A DNA stretch of 50,497 bases, taken from NCBI RefSeq assembly GCF_006483455.1, contig NZ_PPPU01000058.1:1-50497 (forward strand), given 5' to 3'. This DNA is from Methylomonas koyamae (lineage in GTDB: Bacteria > Pseudomonadota > Gammaproteobacteria > Methylococcales > Methylomonadaceae). This document shows, one piece after another, positions 33,306 through 42,438 of this stretch. The translations under genes were made by a program, and so were the position numbers. The notes beneath the pieces were generated by a model, which saw only the letters and a program-made list of their open reading frames with translations, was not told the origin of the DNA and ran no database searches. The stretch's first letter is position 1. Every line of letters begins with the position of its first letter.

Positions 33306-36290
33306 ATGGATTCAGTAAAAAATACCATTGGCGTTTTGTTGCCGGCAATGCGAATAAGTTTTGCATTGGTAATGCTGGCAATCTGCTTGTTATTTGCGGC
33401 GGAAATGCTGGGGTTTATGCCTGATAAGTCTAAATTTCTATTAGAATCGCGCAAGCATGTTAGCGAGTCTCTGGCGATTCAGTTTTCCACTTTGGCTGCT
33501 GATCAAGATCCTCAAAAAATAGAGAGGATGCTCAATTTATTGATTAAGCGTAATTCCGATATTTTATCTTCCGGTATTCGGCTCCAGAATGGAGAATTGA
33601 TTTTTCAAACTGGGGACCATAGTCAGGAGTGGCGCGATTACGATAGTCAAAAATCGACCTCGACTTATTTGGTGGTTCCAATTTATCGAAATTCTGAAAA
33701 ATGGGGCGAAATCGAATTTAAATTTGTACCGATATCCGGTGAGTCGTTATCGGATTTTCTTGAACATCCCAGCTTTAAAATAGCGATATTTTTTCTGGTC
33801 GTCGGCTTCTTTATTTATCTGGCGTTCATGCTCAGAACTTTAAAAATGCTTGATCCGAGTGCCGTGATTCCGGATCGGGTCAACGCGGCTTTCGATACGC
33901 TGGCAGAGGGGGTCATTATCATCGACGAGCGGCAGCAAATTGTTCTGGCGAATCGCTCGCTACTGCAGAAGATCGGCAGTCCTATCGGTGCCTTACTCGG
34001 CAAAAATGCTTCCAAACTGAATTGGAAAAGTGCGGATGAAACCGACTCCGAGGTTTATTTGCCTTGGCAAACCGTGCTGAAATCAGGGAAAAGTTCCAAA
34101 GGCGCTCATTTGATGTTGGTTAATCCCAGCGGCGAAAGCTTTAAATTCGCGATCAACGCCTCGCCGATTTGGGGTGGGAACGATACCGCGCAAGGCGTGT
34201 TGATAACACTCGACGATATTACGGAGCTGGAGGAGCGTAACAGTCGACTACAGACCATGGTCAACAGGCTTGAAGAGAGTCAGGCGCAAGTCCAACAGCA
34301 GAATAAGGAATTGCATTTTCTCGCGACCCGCGATTCGCTGACTGGCTGCTTGAACCGTCGGGCTTTTTTCGAACTTTTCGATAAAGCCTTTAATGAAGCC
34401 TTACAAAACGACCTTGAGCTGTCCTGCGTCATGGTGGACATCGATCACTTCAAGGCGGTAAACGACAACTACGGCCATGCGACCGGAGATGTGGTCATCA
34501 AACTGCTGGCCGAGGTGCTGACCACCAATACCCGCAAGGTCGACTTGGTGGGGCGCTATGGCGGCGAGGAATTTTGCCTGGTGTTGCCCGGTTTGAGTGT
34601 GCAGGAGGCCGTTACGGTTGCAGAGCGGATTCGTCTGCGGATTAAGGCTGAATCGGCCGCCCGCTTCGAAAATGGACCCTGGGTTACCGCCAGCCTGGGG
34701 GTGGCCGGCATTGTCGACAAACCGGCCGATCCAGCGGAATTGAACAAGTTTGCCGACGAGGCGCTCTATGTTGCCAAGGAATCCGGTAGAAATAGGGTCG
34801 TCCGCTGGCAGTTAAAAAATCAGTTTTCCGAAAACGCCAAACCGGAAACGCCTCTCCCAGAGAGCCAGCCGGCTACCGGCAACGATACCGCTTTAACAAG
34901 CGGCACCGTTTCCGAGTTGCAATCCCGTGTCGACGAACTGGAACTGATCGCGTCGCAGATTTCCAGCGAACTCGATTATTCCAAGCACTATGACCAACTG
35001 ACCGGTTTGCCCAATCAGGTTTTGTTCTACGACCGGGTGCGCCAAGTCATCGAGCGGGGGCAACGCTATAGTCATTTGGCGGCGATATTCGTGGTCGATA
35101 TCGGTATGTTCGGCATGATTAACGCATCCTTGGGGAATGTTGCCGGCGACCATATTTTGCAAGAAGTTGCCAATCGGCTGAATTCTACCTTCAGAAAAAG
35201 CGATGACATCTCGCGGCTAACGCTCTCTCGGATCGGTGGGGACGTGTTTGCGGTCTTGATCCCCGAGTTGCCCAATAAAGAGGTCATCACTTGGATGGTC
35301 GAGCGCTTGATGGCGGCCTTGGCGACGGCGATCGAAGTCGATCAAACCAGTATTTACCTTACCAGTCACGTCGGCATCAGCGTATATCCCGCCGATGCCA
35401 GTACGGTAGACAGCTTAATCAACAACGCGATTGTCGCGAAAACCTTTTGCAAAAAGACAACATCCGAAACCGGTTTCCAGTTTTTCGACAACCACATGCA
35501 GGATTTGTCGATCCGGCATTTGCGTCTGGATAAGGAGATACGCAACGCGATTCAAAACCAGGAATGGGAGTTGTTCTATCAACCGAAAATGGACATCGCC
35601 AACAAAACCATTGTCGGGGTGGAAGCTTTGATTCGTTGGCGGCACCCTAGCCGTGGGCTATTGGCGCCGTTCGAGTTTATTGATTTTGCCGAGCAGAGGG
35701 GTTTGATTGTCGCGATTGGAGAATGGGTGATCCGAGCCGCGTGCGAAAAGTTGAAGTATTGGAGCGAACTGGGATATTCGGACCTTTGTATTGCGGTGAA
35801 TTTATCCCCGGTGCAACTAAAGCAAGACGATTTTGTTGACAGGGTTTTTGCCATCATTGCGGAGTATCAGATTTCGCCGCGGCAACTGGAATTAGAAGTG
35901 ACCGAAACCACCCTGATGAGTAACTTTCAGGCGGCATTGACCTCGCTAAAGCGGCTCAGCAGTAGAGGAATTGCAATATCGATTGATGATTTTGGCACGG
36001 GTTATTCCTCTCTCAGCTATCTGAAAAATTTGCCGGTCGATAACCTCAAAATCGATCGCTCTTTTATCAAAGATCTATGCCACGACGAGAATGATCAAAA
36101 AATCGTCAAGATGTTGATCAACATTGCCCACTCAATGAGTATGATCGTGATTGCCGAAGGCGTGGAAACACAGGGCCAGTTCGATATTCTGGCCGACTAC
36201 GGTTGCGACGAAATTCAGGGATATTTGCTCAGCCAACCAGTACCTGCCGGGGAAGTGATACACATGTTGGCTAAAGGACGGCCCAATTAG
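33306..36290 (+). CDS. Membrane PAS-GGDEF-GGDEF-EAL cyclic-di-GMP protein
   Basis: A protein of 994 residues. Helices at about 12-36 and 158-177 bracket a periplasmic sensor region. A PAS domain (about 193-310) and a coiled coil lead into a first GGDEF domain (from about 341) with an intact GGEEF active site near 420. A second GGDEF-like domain (from about 561) has GGDVF, so it is probably inactive as a cyclase. The EAL domain (about 745-990) retains EALIRW, EVTETTL, DDFGTGYSSLSYL and IAEGVET, so phosphodiesterase activity is likely. It both can make and break cyclic-di-GMP. The 48-base gap after the giant adhesin gene implies cotranscription and control of adhesion. Two GGDEF domains in one chain are uncommon. 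Confidence 0.93.
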   Translation: MDSVKNTIGVLLPAMRISFALVMLAICLLFAAEMLGFMPDKSKFLLESRKHVSESLAIQFSTLAADQDPQKIERMLNLLIKRNSDILSSGIRLQNGELIFQTGDHSQEWRDYDSQKSTSTYLVVPIYRNSEKWGEIEFKFVPISGESLSDFLEHPSFKIAIFFLVVGFFIYLAFMLRTLKMLDPSAVIPDRVNAAFDTLAEGVIIIDERQQIVLANRSLLQKIGSPIGALLGKNASKLNWKSADETDSEVYLPWQTVLKSGKSSKGAHLMLVNPSGESFKFAINASPIWGGNDTAQGVLITLDDITELEERNSRLQTMVNRLEESQAQVQQQNKELHFLATRDSLTGCLNRRAFFELFDKAFNEALQNDLELSCVMVDIDHFKAVNDNYGHATGDVVIKLLAEVLTTNTRKVDLVGRYGGEEFCLVLPGLSVQEAVTVAERIRLRIKAESAARFENGPWVTASLGVAGIVDKPADPAELNKFADEALYVAKESGRNRVVRWQLKNQFSENAKPETPLPESQPATGNDTALTSGTVSELQSRVDELELIASQISSELDYSKHYDQLTGLPNQVLFYDRVRQVIERGQRYSHLAAIFVVDIGMFGMINASLGNVAGDHILQEVANRLNSTFRKSDDISRLTLSRIGGDVFAVLIPELPNKEVITWMVERLMAALATAIEVDQTSIYLTSHVGISVYPADASTVDSLINNAIVAKTFCKKTTSETGFQFFDNHMQDLSIRHLRLDKEIRNAIQNQEWELFYQPKMDIANKTIVGVEALIRWRHPSRGLLAPFEFIDFAEQRGLIVAIGEWVIRAACEKLKYWSELGYSDLCIAVNLSPVQLKQDDFVDRVFAIIAEYQISPRQLELEVTETTLMSNFQAALTSLKRLSSRGIAISIDDFGTGYSSLSYLKNLPVDNLKIDRSFIKDLCHDENDQKIVKMLINIAHSMSMIVIAEGVETQGQFDILADYGCDEIQGYLLSQPVPAGEVIHMLAKGRPN

Positions 36291-36445
36291 GCACCTGATT
36301 TCACCGGCTAACATCGCTCGGCCGCTCTGGACAACAGACGAGGTTCAAAATAGGCGATTGACCCGGATTGAACGAGCGCTTATCTCGGTGCCCATGAGTT
36401 CCTTACCCGACCCTGTTTCAACACTGGAATCCGCTGGGCAGCATG
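36291..36445. other. Intergenic region before the palindromic repeat
   Basis: No ORF or clear terminator is supported here. Together with the repeat and the following stretch it makes a 458-base gap between the GGDEF/EAL gene and the phytase-like gene. Confidence 0.4.
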
Positions 36446-36566
36446 GGGCCAATGTCGTTAAGTTAAGCCGTTCGTGGTGAGATTGTCGAACCATGAATGG
36501 CTTAACCATTCGCCCTTCGACGGGCTCAGGCCGAACGGTTAATCCTAAAGTTTACGACATTGGCCC
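36446..36566. repeat. MITE-like palindromic repeat element, 121 bp
   Basis: The ends are a perfect 13-bp inverted repeat, GGGCCAATGTCGT at 36446-36458 and its complement at 36554-36566. Inside is a second inverted pair, CCGTTCG at 36468-36474 with CGAACGG at 36532-36538, and sub-hairpins with TTCGTGGT and CCCTTCGACGGGCTCAGG. The end sequence AATGTCGTTAAGTTAAG recurs at the right edge of the window. No coding capacity is present, so it would have to be mobilised in trans or spread as a REP-type hairpin. Confidence 0.75.
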
Positions 36567-36748
36567 TGAGGGGGCGTCTTTCGTCAGTTTTAGCATCCGC
36601 AAAAGCGCAAAGGCAATCAGTATTCCGGGCCGGGTGAATAGTGAGCCAAGCGCAGTCGCGGGTGGGGGAACCCGTCACGTCGATGTAACAAACGCCGGAT
36701 AAAGTTGAGAATCCGATCACAAGATTTTCAACCATTCAGGAATCCGTT
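36567..36748. promoter_or_regulatory. Leader region of the phytase-like gene
   Basis: About 180 bases between the palindromic repeat and the phytase-like start should hold its promoter. A weak ribosome site (CAGGAAT) lies about ten bases before the ATG. I do not recognise a defined operator. Confidence 0.35.
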
Positions 36749-38167
36749 ATGCGTGTTACACCCAGTTTACTGATGGCCGGTTTGCTGCTGGCCGATACCG
36801 TTTCCGCCGCGCCGACCTTCGTCAACGGTTTGGCAATTTCCGGCGCTACCGCCGACCAGTTCGGCAGCAGCGTCAACGACGGCCGGGTCGGCTTCTTTTC
36901 CGACATTTATTACGACACTCACCGTAACGAGTGGTGGGGCCTGTCCGATCGCGGTCCGGGCGGCGGCAGCTTGAACTACGAAACTCGGGTGCAGCGCTTC
37001 ACGCTGGACATCAATCCGGTATCCGGTGCGATTTCGAACTTCCAGATTGCGCAGACTTTGAAATTCAGCAAAAACGGTGCTGCCCTGAACGGCTTGGCGC
37101 CCAATCCGACCAACGCACTGGGTAATGCTTTCGATCCGGAAGGCATTGTGGTCAATCCCAAAAACGGCAATTTACTGGTGTCCGACGAGTACGGCCCGTC
37201 GCTGTACGAAATCGACCGCAATAGCGGCGCCGTCGTCAAAACCTACGCCACGCCGACCAATCTGATGCCGCGCAATGCCGCCAGCGGCGTCGCCAATTAC
37301 GCCGCCGATACCGGCAACAACGCCGGCAAACGCACCAATCGCGGCTTCGAAGGCTTGGCCGTCAGCCCGGACGGCAAATATGCGTTTGCAATGTTGCAAA
37401 GTGCGATGTTGGACGAAGGCGCCAGCAGCGGTTCCGTTAACCGTATCGTCAAATTCGATACCGCGACCGGCGAGGCCGTAGCGCAATACGCCTACCAAAT
37501 GAAACGCTCCGGCCAAGGCCAGGGCGTGTCGGCGCTGGTGGCCCTGAACGACCACGAGTTTTTGGTGTTGGAACGTAACAACCGCGGCATCGGCGTCGGC
37601 GCCGATCTGGCGACCGCCGACAAGGAAGTTTATAAAATCGATCTGGCCGGAGCCACCGATGTCTCCGGTATCGATCTGGATGCGGTCGGCGCGGTTTACA
37701 CCAAGGTCACCAAATCCAGCCAATTCCTGGACCTGGACGCCAATACCCTGGCCGAACTGGGCAATAAATCGCCGGAAAAATGGGAAGGCCTGGCGATCGG
37801 GCCGAAACTGGCCGACGGCAGCTATCTGTTGCTGGCAGGCACCGACAACGATTACAGCGTCACCCAAAATGCCGGCGGCACCCAGTTCGACGTCTATTTC
37901 CGTTTCAGCGATGCCGACCCTTACGCCGGCTCGATTCAATGCCCGTTGGGCCAGACCGAGGCCTGCGTCTGGACCGCAAACGGCAGCGCGGCGACGCTGA
38001 GCGCCGAGTACCAACTGCTGCCCGGCGTCCTGCATGCCTATAAAGTATCCGCGGCCGACTTGGGCAATTACGCGGCGCCGGTGCCGGTCCCGGCCGCGGT
38101 GTGGTTGTTCGGCAGCGGCGCTCTGGGCATGTTGCGTCTGACCGCCAAGCGCAAAGTCGCCGCGTAA
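36749..38167 (+). CDS. Secreted phytase-like esterase with PEP-CTERM sorting tail
   Basis: A protein of 472 residues. A signal peptide (VTPSLLMAGLLLADTVSAAP) leads into a beta-propeller of the esterase-like phytase family, with DIYYDTHRNEWWGLSDRG, AFDPEGIVV and RGFEGLAVSPDG marking repeated blades. The C-terminus is VPVPAAVWLFGSGALGM followed by a helix and RLTAKRK, the PEP-CTERM type signal that an exosortase cuts, so the protein probably goes to the surface or the extracellular polymer. The enzyme group may hydrolyse phosphoesters or act on other esters; the substrate is not known. No exosortase gene is in the window. The gene is GC-rich like its surroundings. Confidence 0.88.
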   Translation: MRVTPSLLMAGLLLADTVSAAPTFVNGLAISGATADQFGSSVNDGRVGFFSDIYYDTHRNEWWGLSDRGPGGGSLNYETRVQRFTLDINPVSGAISNFQIAQTLKFSKNGAALNGLAPNPTNALGNAFDPEGIVVNPKNGNLLVSDEYGPSLYEIDRNSGAVVKTYATPTNLMPRNAASGVANYAADTGNNAGKRTNRGFEGLAVSPDGKYAFAMLQSAMLDEGASSGSVNRIVKFDTATGEAVAQYAYQMKRSGQGQGVSALVALNDHEFLVLERNNRGIGVGADLATADKEVYKIDLAGATDVSGIDLDAVGAVYTKVTKSSQFLDLDANTLAELGNKSPEKWEGLAIGPKLADGSYLLLAGTDNDYSVTQNAGGTQFDVYFRFSDADPYAGSIQCPLGQTEACVWTANGSAATLSAEYQLLPGVLHAYKVSAADLGNYAAPVPVPAAVWLFGSGALGMLRLTAKRKVAA

Positions 38168-38290
38168 CGGCTGCACCCCGAGCCTTGCGCGCCGCCGGTC
38201 AAACCCGCGGCCGCAAGGCATCAACGGTTTGGTTAGGATAGGGCCATCGAAAACGTCCCGGAATTCGAACTGTTCCCCAGCATTAATGCA

Positions 38291-39163
38291 TTAACCGAAT
38301 TCGGTATAAGGCTCCAGTTCGGCCCGGTTCAACAGGACGATTTGTTGCGCCATGGCCTCGCGCTGCAAATCGTCGGCGCCGATTCTCGCCGCCAACAAAA
38401 AGTACGGCAATAATGCCGCTCTGACCTGAACCGCATGCCGGCCGTCAACCATCCCGTAATCGCGTTCCACCGCCCGCTTTTGCGAATCGCTCAAGCCGGG
38501 GTGGGGGCCGATCTCCACTGTCAGCAGTTGTTCCCAGCGGCTATCCGGCGGAATCGGCGCATCCGGTTTGCCGGCCGCCGCCGCGGAGTGAATCCGCGCC
38601 AACACAAAATCGCGGTATTCGCCGTGGCTCAAACTATAGGCCCGCATGTGCCAGCGCAAACCGTCGAATACCAGCGTTTTCGGCTGTACCAGGCGCCGGG
38701 CCGGTTCCGGGGTGGACATGGATTGGTAACCGATCTCCAGCAAAGAACCGAAACGCGCGGCCTGCAATACCGGTTTCAAAACGGCGATATCGACCAGCCG
38801 CGCCGGCGGATTGACCGTCTCGACCGCCGGTAAATTGCCGACCAGAGCCAGCAGCGGCGGTGGCGAGTCTCGGCTGGCCTGCAATACCTGCAAACATTCC
38901 TGCGGCTGGCCGCTAATCAACAACGGCACGAATTGCTCGGTAATCAGATAGCGCTTCAAAGATAGGTCGTAGCGCAAATTGCCGGGGCGTAACGACGAAT
39001 ACAGGCCAATGTCCTTGGTGGCCTGTACCCGGCTGATGGCAAAAGTATTGGTCAAAAAACCGGTCGCCAGCTCCCCGGTCCAGAACACGGTCGCCTCCAA
39101 AAAGGTCAAGCGTTGGCGGACGTCCCACTTTAACGAGGTTATAACGGATTCGGCGTCGCTCAT
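38291..39163 (-). CDS. WYL-domain transcriptional regulator (BrxR/CapW-like), divergent from cas3
   Basis: A protein of 290 residues with the three-part layout of BrxR/CapW regulators: an N-terminal winged helix-turn-helix (about 10-85: VRQRLTFLEATVFWTGELATGFLTNTFAISRVQATKDI), a WYL domain (about 115-200, FGSLLEIGYQSMS and LVFDGLRWHMRAYS), and a C-terminal extension (about 215-290, WEQLLTVEIGPHPGLSDSQ). Such proteins repress BREX, CBASS and other defence loci until a signal binds the WYL pocket. The gene reads away from cas3 with 138 bases between them, so it likely controls the cas operon and itself. The family and layout are visible; the target and signal are inferred. Confidence 0.85.
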   Translation of the reverse strand: MSDAESVITSLKWDVRQRLTFLEATVFWTGELATGFLTNTFAISRVQATKDIGLYSSLRPGNLRYDLSLKRYLITEQFVPLLISGQPQECLQVLQASRDSPPPLLALVGNLPAVETVNPPARLVDIAVLKPVLQAARFGSLLEIGYQSMSTPEPARRLVQPKTLVFDGLRWHMRAYSLSHGEYRDFVLARIHSAAAAGKPDAPIPPDSRWEQLLTVEIGPHPGLSDSQKRAVERDYGMVDGRHAVQVRAALLPYFLLAARIGADDLQREAMAQQIVLLNRAELEPYTEFG

Positions 39164-39301
39164 AAAATGTGCTAAAAATTATTGCATGTAAACTTTGTTT
39201 CAGGTTAAAGTCTACTCCGAACCGGTCAAACCCGCAGCGTTAATTCGAAAACCCTGTCGGCTGATCCTGGGCGAAAGACTAACGTTTCAACGAGGCGAAA
39301 A
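39164..39301. promoter_or_regulatory. Shared promoter region of the WYL regulator and the cas operon
   Basis: The only intergenic space upstream of both genes. The AT-rich part near 39165-39215 has a short spaced inverted repeat, ACTTT at 39192-39196 and AAAGT at 39207-39211, a weak candidate operator for the WYL protein. A GAGGCG ribosome site lies just before the cas3 ATG. Confidence 0.5.
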
Positions 39302-41866
39302 ATGACAGAACCAGCGGCGTACTTCCGCTATTGGGGCAAAGCCAAACCCGAGGCCGGCGACGCCCCGGCGTATCACTTGCTGCCTTACCATTGTTTGGAT
39401 GTGGCGGCGGTGGCCAGTTGCTGGTGGGAGCAAAGTAAAAGTTTGCGCCAACAATTTACCCAATCCATGCAGATGGAAAGCGAAGAGCAAGCAAAAGCCT
39501 TGATTCTGTTTTTTGTCGCCTTGCACGATTTAGGCAAGCTCGACATCCGCTTTCAAGCCAAAGCGCCACATGCGCTATTACACTTGCAAGCCGATGCCAG
39601 TTTTAAAAATTTAGATGAAGATTATTCTCACGGCCCGGCGGGCTATTGGTGTTTTATCCAGGAATATCAGCACTACGGCATTCAATTTGGCAATAAAGAT
39701 GCAGCGTTTGATTGGTTGCAACAAGTCGCGGGGCATCACGGCGCAATTCCTGGATATGCTGAATTTATCTATCCAGCGTTTGCTGAGTCCTTCATCCAAC
39801 GCGATCAACAAGCGCGAATCGATTGGATAAACGACTTAGCTGAACTGTTTCAAATCGATTTAAACGCGATTCCCGAATCCGTGCCGCCCATGCTGGCCGG
39901 TTTTTGTAGTGTTTGCGATTGGATAGGCTCCAGCGACTATTTTCCTTACGAAAGCACGCCCAATATCCCTTTAAATAGTTATCTGGAGTCGCGACGTGCA
40001 CAGGCAGAGGAAGCCTTAACGGCATTTGGTATTTTTGCTCAGCTTAAAACCAATAAGACTTTGGAAGCACTGTTTCCCGGCTATGCCCCGCAAGGCTTGC
40101 AAACCCTCGTCGAGCAGTTGCCGCTTCAACAAAATTTGACACTCATTGAGGCTCCTACCGGCTCCGGTAAAACCGAAACCGCCTTGGTTTATGCCGCCAA
40201 AATGCTACATGCCGGTTTGGCGGAAAGTATTATTTTTGCCTTGCCTACCCAAGCGACAGCCAATGCCATGCTGGATAGGCTGGAAAAGATGGCCGATTAT
40301 TTATTCAAAGACGGCGCAAACGTGGTTTTAGCGCATGGTAAAAGCAGCTTGCAGCAATCATTGCAAACCATTAATCGCACAACCGTCCAAGGTCAGGAGG
40401 AAGCCAGCCAGCAAGCGGTAAGTTGGTTAACCGCCAGTAAAAAACGCGCATTTCTCGGGCAAATTGGGGTTTCTACTATCGATCAGGTATTGCTCTCGGT
40501 GCTGCCGGTTAAACACAAGTTTGTCCGCGGCTTTGGCATCCAAAAAAGCCTGTTAATTGTCGATGAAGTTCATGCCTACGATAGCTATATGTATGGATTG
40601 TTGGGCAAGGTACTACAGCAACAATATCAAGCCGGTGGCAGTGTTTTGCTGTTATCCGCCACCTTGCCACAAAAGCAACGGGAGGATTTGGCCGCCAATT
40701 GGAATAAAAGCACCGTCCCGAAAACGGATGTTTATCCGTTGATCACGCAGATTTACCGCGAAAAACCGTTAGAAACGTTTGCGATTAGCGATAGCCAACA
40801 ACTGCCAACCTCGCGCGAAGTGTTGCTGGAGACATGGCAATTGCCCGAACTGAAATTCGATGAATCCAGCTTGCAGCGGATCGTTGATGCGGCAATGCAA
40901 GGTGCCAAAGTTGCCGTGATCTGCAATCTGGTGGCGGATGCGCAATTGCTTGTAAAGCGCCTGGCCGATGTCGCAATCGACACGCAGATTCCCGTCGATT
41001 TATTTCATTCCCGCTACCGTTTTGTAGACCGGCAACATTTGGAAAAAACCGTCAAAACGCTTTACGGCAAAGACAATAGCAAACGTGCACAAGGTGGGCG
41101 CATCTTGGTTGCTACCCAAGTCATCGAACAGAGTTTGGACTTGGATTTCGATTGGCTCATCACGCAATTATGTCCGGTCGATTTGTTGTTTCAACGCATG
41201 GGGCGCTTACATCGTCATGCACGACCCGGCCACGAAAGGCCGCGAAACTTTAGATCGTTGCCAAGCTGTGTTGTCGTCGTGCCGGAACAGCCGCTGGATT
41301 ATGGCTATACCGGCCAATATGTTTATCAAAATACCCGCGTGTTGTGGCGTACCGAACAGCTTATTAGCAGCCCAAGCGTCGTATTTCCTCAAGCCTATCG
41401 CGATTGGATAGGCAAGGTTTATCAAGAACAGCCATGGGAAAACGAACCTGCCGCCATTACCGAAGCCGCCGACAAATACCAACGCGAAGTGGATGATAAC
41501 AAGCGGCGCATCGCCAAATTAGTTACTGAATCTAAAGTCAATCCCTTGCCCGATGATAGCGATAAAGCCACCACGTTGACGCGCGACGGCGAAATGGGGC
41601 TAACCGTTTTGCCGGTAATTGTGGAAGGCAGTCAACGCCTGACTCTTGAAGGTGAGTTGCTGGATAAGGACAGCAAAAACTACTGGGAATTACTGAGTCT
41701 GCATGGTGTTCCAGTACCCAGTTCATGGAGCGGTTTATTGGCCGGTTGCCTGGAAGATGGCGTGTATTTTTTGGCCATGCGGCAAGAAAAGGAACAATGG
41801 CAAACCGCTATCAACGGGCAGGCCATTTTTTACAGCAAGGTATTAGGTTTATGGGTGGAAAAATGA
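39302..41866 (+). CDS. cas3: CRISPR-associated helicase/nuclease Cas3 (type I-E)
   Basis: A protein of 854 residues combining the HD nuclease (about 15-230; VALHDLGKLDIRFQAK with HD near residue 75, and AGHHGAIPG) and the superfamily 2 helicase (about 265-640; EAPTGSGKTETAL near 283, VDEVHAYDSYM near 420, LLSATLP, and QRMGRLHRHAR). The C-terminal domain follows. Cas3 is recruited to Cascade bound to foreign DNA and degrades one strand. A GAGGCG ribosome site sits upstream of ATG 39302. It starts the plus-strand cas operon, divergent from the WYL regulator. All catalytic motifs look intact and length is near the normal 850-890 residues. Confidence 0.95.
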   Translation: MTEPAAYFRYWGKAKPEAGDAPAYHLLPYHCLDVAAVASCWWEQSKSLRQQFTQSMQMESEEQAKALILFFVALHDLGKLDIRFQAKAPHALLHLQADASFKNLDEDYSHGPAGYWCFIQEYQHYGIQFGNKDAAFDWLQQVAGHHGAIPGYAEFIYPAFAESFIQRDQQARIDWINDLAELFQIDLNAIPESVPPMLAGFCSVCDWIGSSDYFPYESTPNIPLNSYLESRRAQAEEALTAFGIFAQLKTNKTLEALFPGYAPQGLQTLVEQLPLQQNLTLIEAPTGSGKTETALVYAAKMLHAGLAESIIFALPTQATANAMLDRLEKMADYLFKDGANVVLAHGKSSLQQSLQTINRTTVQGQEEASQQAVSWLTASKKRAFLGQIGVSTIDQVLLSVLPVKHKFVRGFGIQKSLLIVDEVHAYDSYMYGLLGKVLQQQYQAGGSVLLLSATLPQKQREDLAANWNKSTVPKTDVYPLITQIYREKPLETFAISDSQQLPTSREVLLETWQLPELKFDESSLQRIVDAAMQGAKVAVICNLVADAQLLVKRLADVAIDTQIPVDLFHSRYRFVDRQHLEKTVKTLYGKDNSKRAQGGRILVATQVIEQSLDLDFDWLITQLCPVDLLFQRMGRLHRHARPGHERPRNFRSLPSCVVVVPEQPLDYGYTGQYVYQNTRVLWRTEQLISSPSVVFPQAYRDWIGKVYQEQPWENEPAAITEAADKYQREVDDNKRRIAKLVTESKVNPLPDDSDKATTLTRDGEMGLTVLPVIVEGSQRLTLEGELLDKDSKNYWELLSLHGVPVPSSWSGLLAGCLEDGVYFLAMRQEKEQWQTAINGQAIFYSKVLGLWVEK

Positions 41867-41907
41867 TTAAAATGGACAAAACATCCATTTCTAATGAGGG
41901 GGACTTT

Positions 41908-42147
41908 ATGAAAATTATCAACGCGACCCAAGCCAAACAAACCTTTGGCGAATTGCTGAATAACGCCCAACAGGAACCGGTGGCGATTCAAAAACACCAA
42001 AAAGACTTTGCCATTCTGTTGTCGTCGGCGCGTTACCAAGAGCTGTTGGCGTTTGAAGACCAATGTTTACATGGCTTGGCCGTGTTGGCAGAGCAAGAAG
42101 GCTTTATTGGTGTAGAGGCTAGCAAGAAATTATTGGATAGCATCTGA
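41908..42147 (+). CDS. Phd/YefM-type antitoxin inserted after cas3
   Basis: A protein of 79 residues: MKIINATQAKQTFGELLNNA, VAIQKHQKDFAILLS and YQELL form the Phd/YefM N-terminal dimer and DNA-binding fold, and the rest (LHGLAVLAEQEGFIGVEASKKLL) is the toxin-wrapping tail. The ATG at 41908 follows GAGGGGG at good spacing, so it is preferred to the longer frame that begins inside cas3. Stop and next start overlap as TGATG, coupling it to the RelE-like toxin. The module sits between cas3 and cse1 in the same direction. Confidence 0.87.
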   Translation: MKIINATQAKQTFGELLNNAQQEPVAIQKHQKDFAILLSSARYQELLAFEDQCLHGLAVLAEQEGFIGVEASKKLLDSI

Positions 42148-42428
42148 TGCGCCAACTGGACTTCACTAAATCCGCAGAACGCAGTTTGCGGAAACTGGCC
42201 GAATCGGATCAGCGTGTTGCCAAGCAGGTCAAAATCAAGTTGCTGGCCTTGCTGCAAGAGCCGCAGCCGCAGGAGTCCCTGAAAATGGTGGGTAATCCGG
42301 AGTATTTGCGGGTTCGCGTCGGCAAGTACCGCATCATTTACCGCTTCGACGAAACCATGCTCTACATCGTGCTAATCGCCAAACGCGAAATTGTTTACGA
42401 AGAATTTGCCCGACTCATGAACCGATAA
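42147..42428 (+). CDS. RelE/ParE-type toxin inserted before cse1
   Basis: A protein of 93 residues of the RelE/ParE superfamily: FTKSAERSLRKLAESDQRVAKQVKIKLLALL (helical hairpin), MVGNPEYLRVRVGKYRIIYRF (core strands with the GxYRIIYR pattern) and LYIVLIAKREIVYEEF at the end. Relatives are ribosome-dependent mRNA interferases or gyrase poisons; the sequence does not decide which. It is intact, overlaps the antitoxin stop, and ends ten bases before cse1, so it is transcribed within the cas operon. Confidence 0.88.
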   Translation: MRQLDFTKSAERSLRKLAESDQRVAKQVKIKLLALLQEPQPQESLKMVGNPEYLRVRVGKYRIIYRFDETMLYIVLIAKREIVYEEFARLMNR

Positions 42429-42438
42429 GGCTATACCC

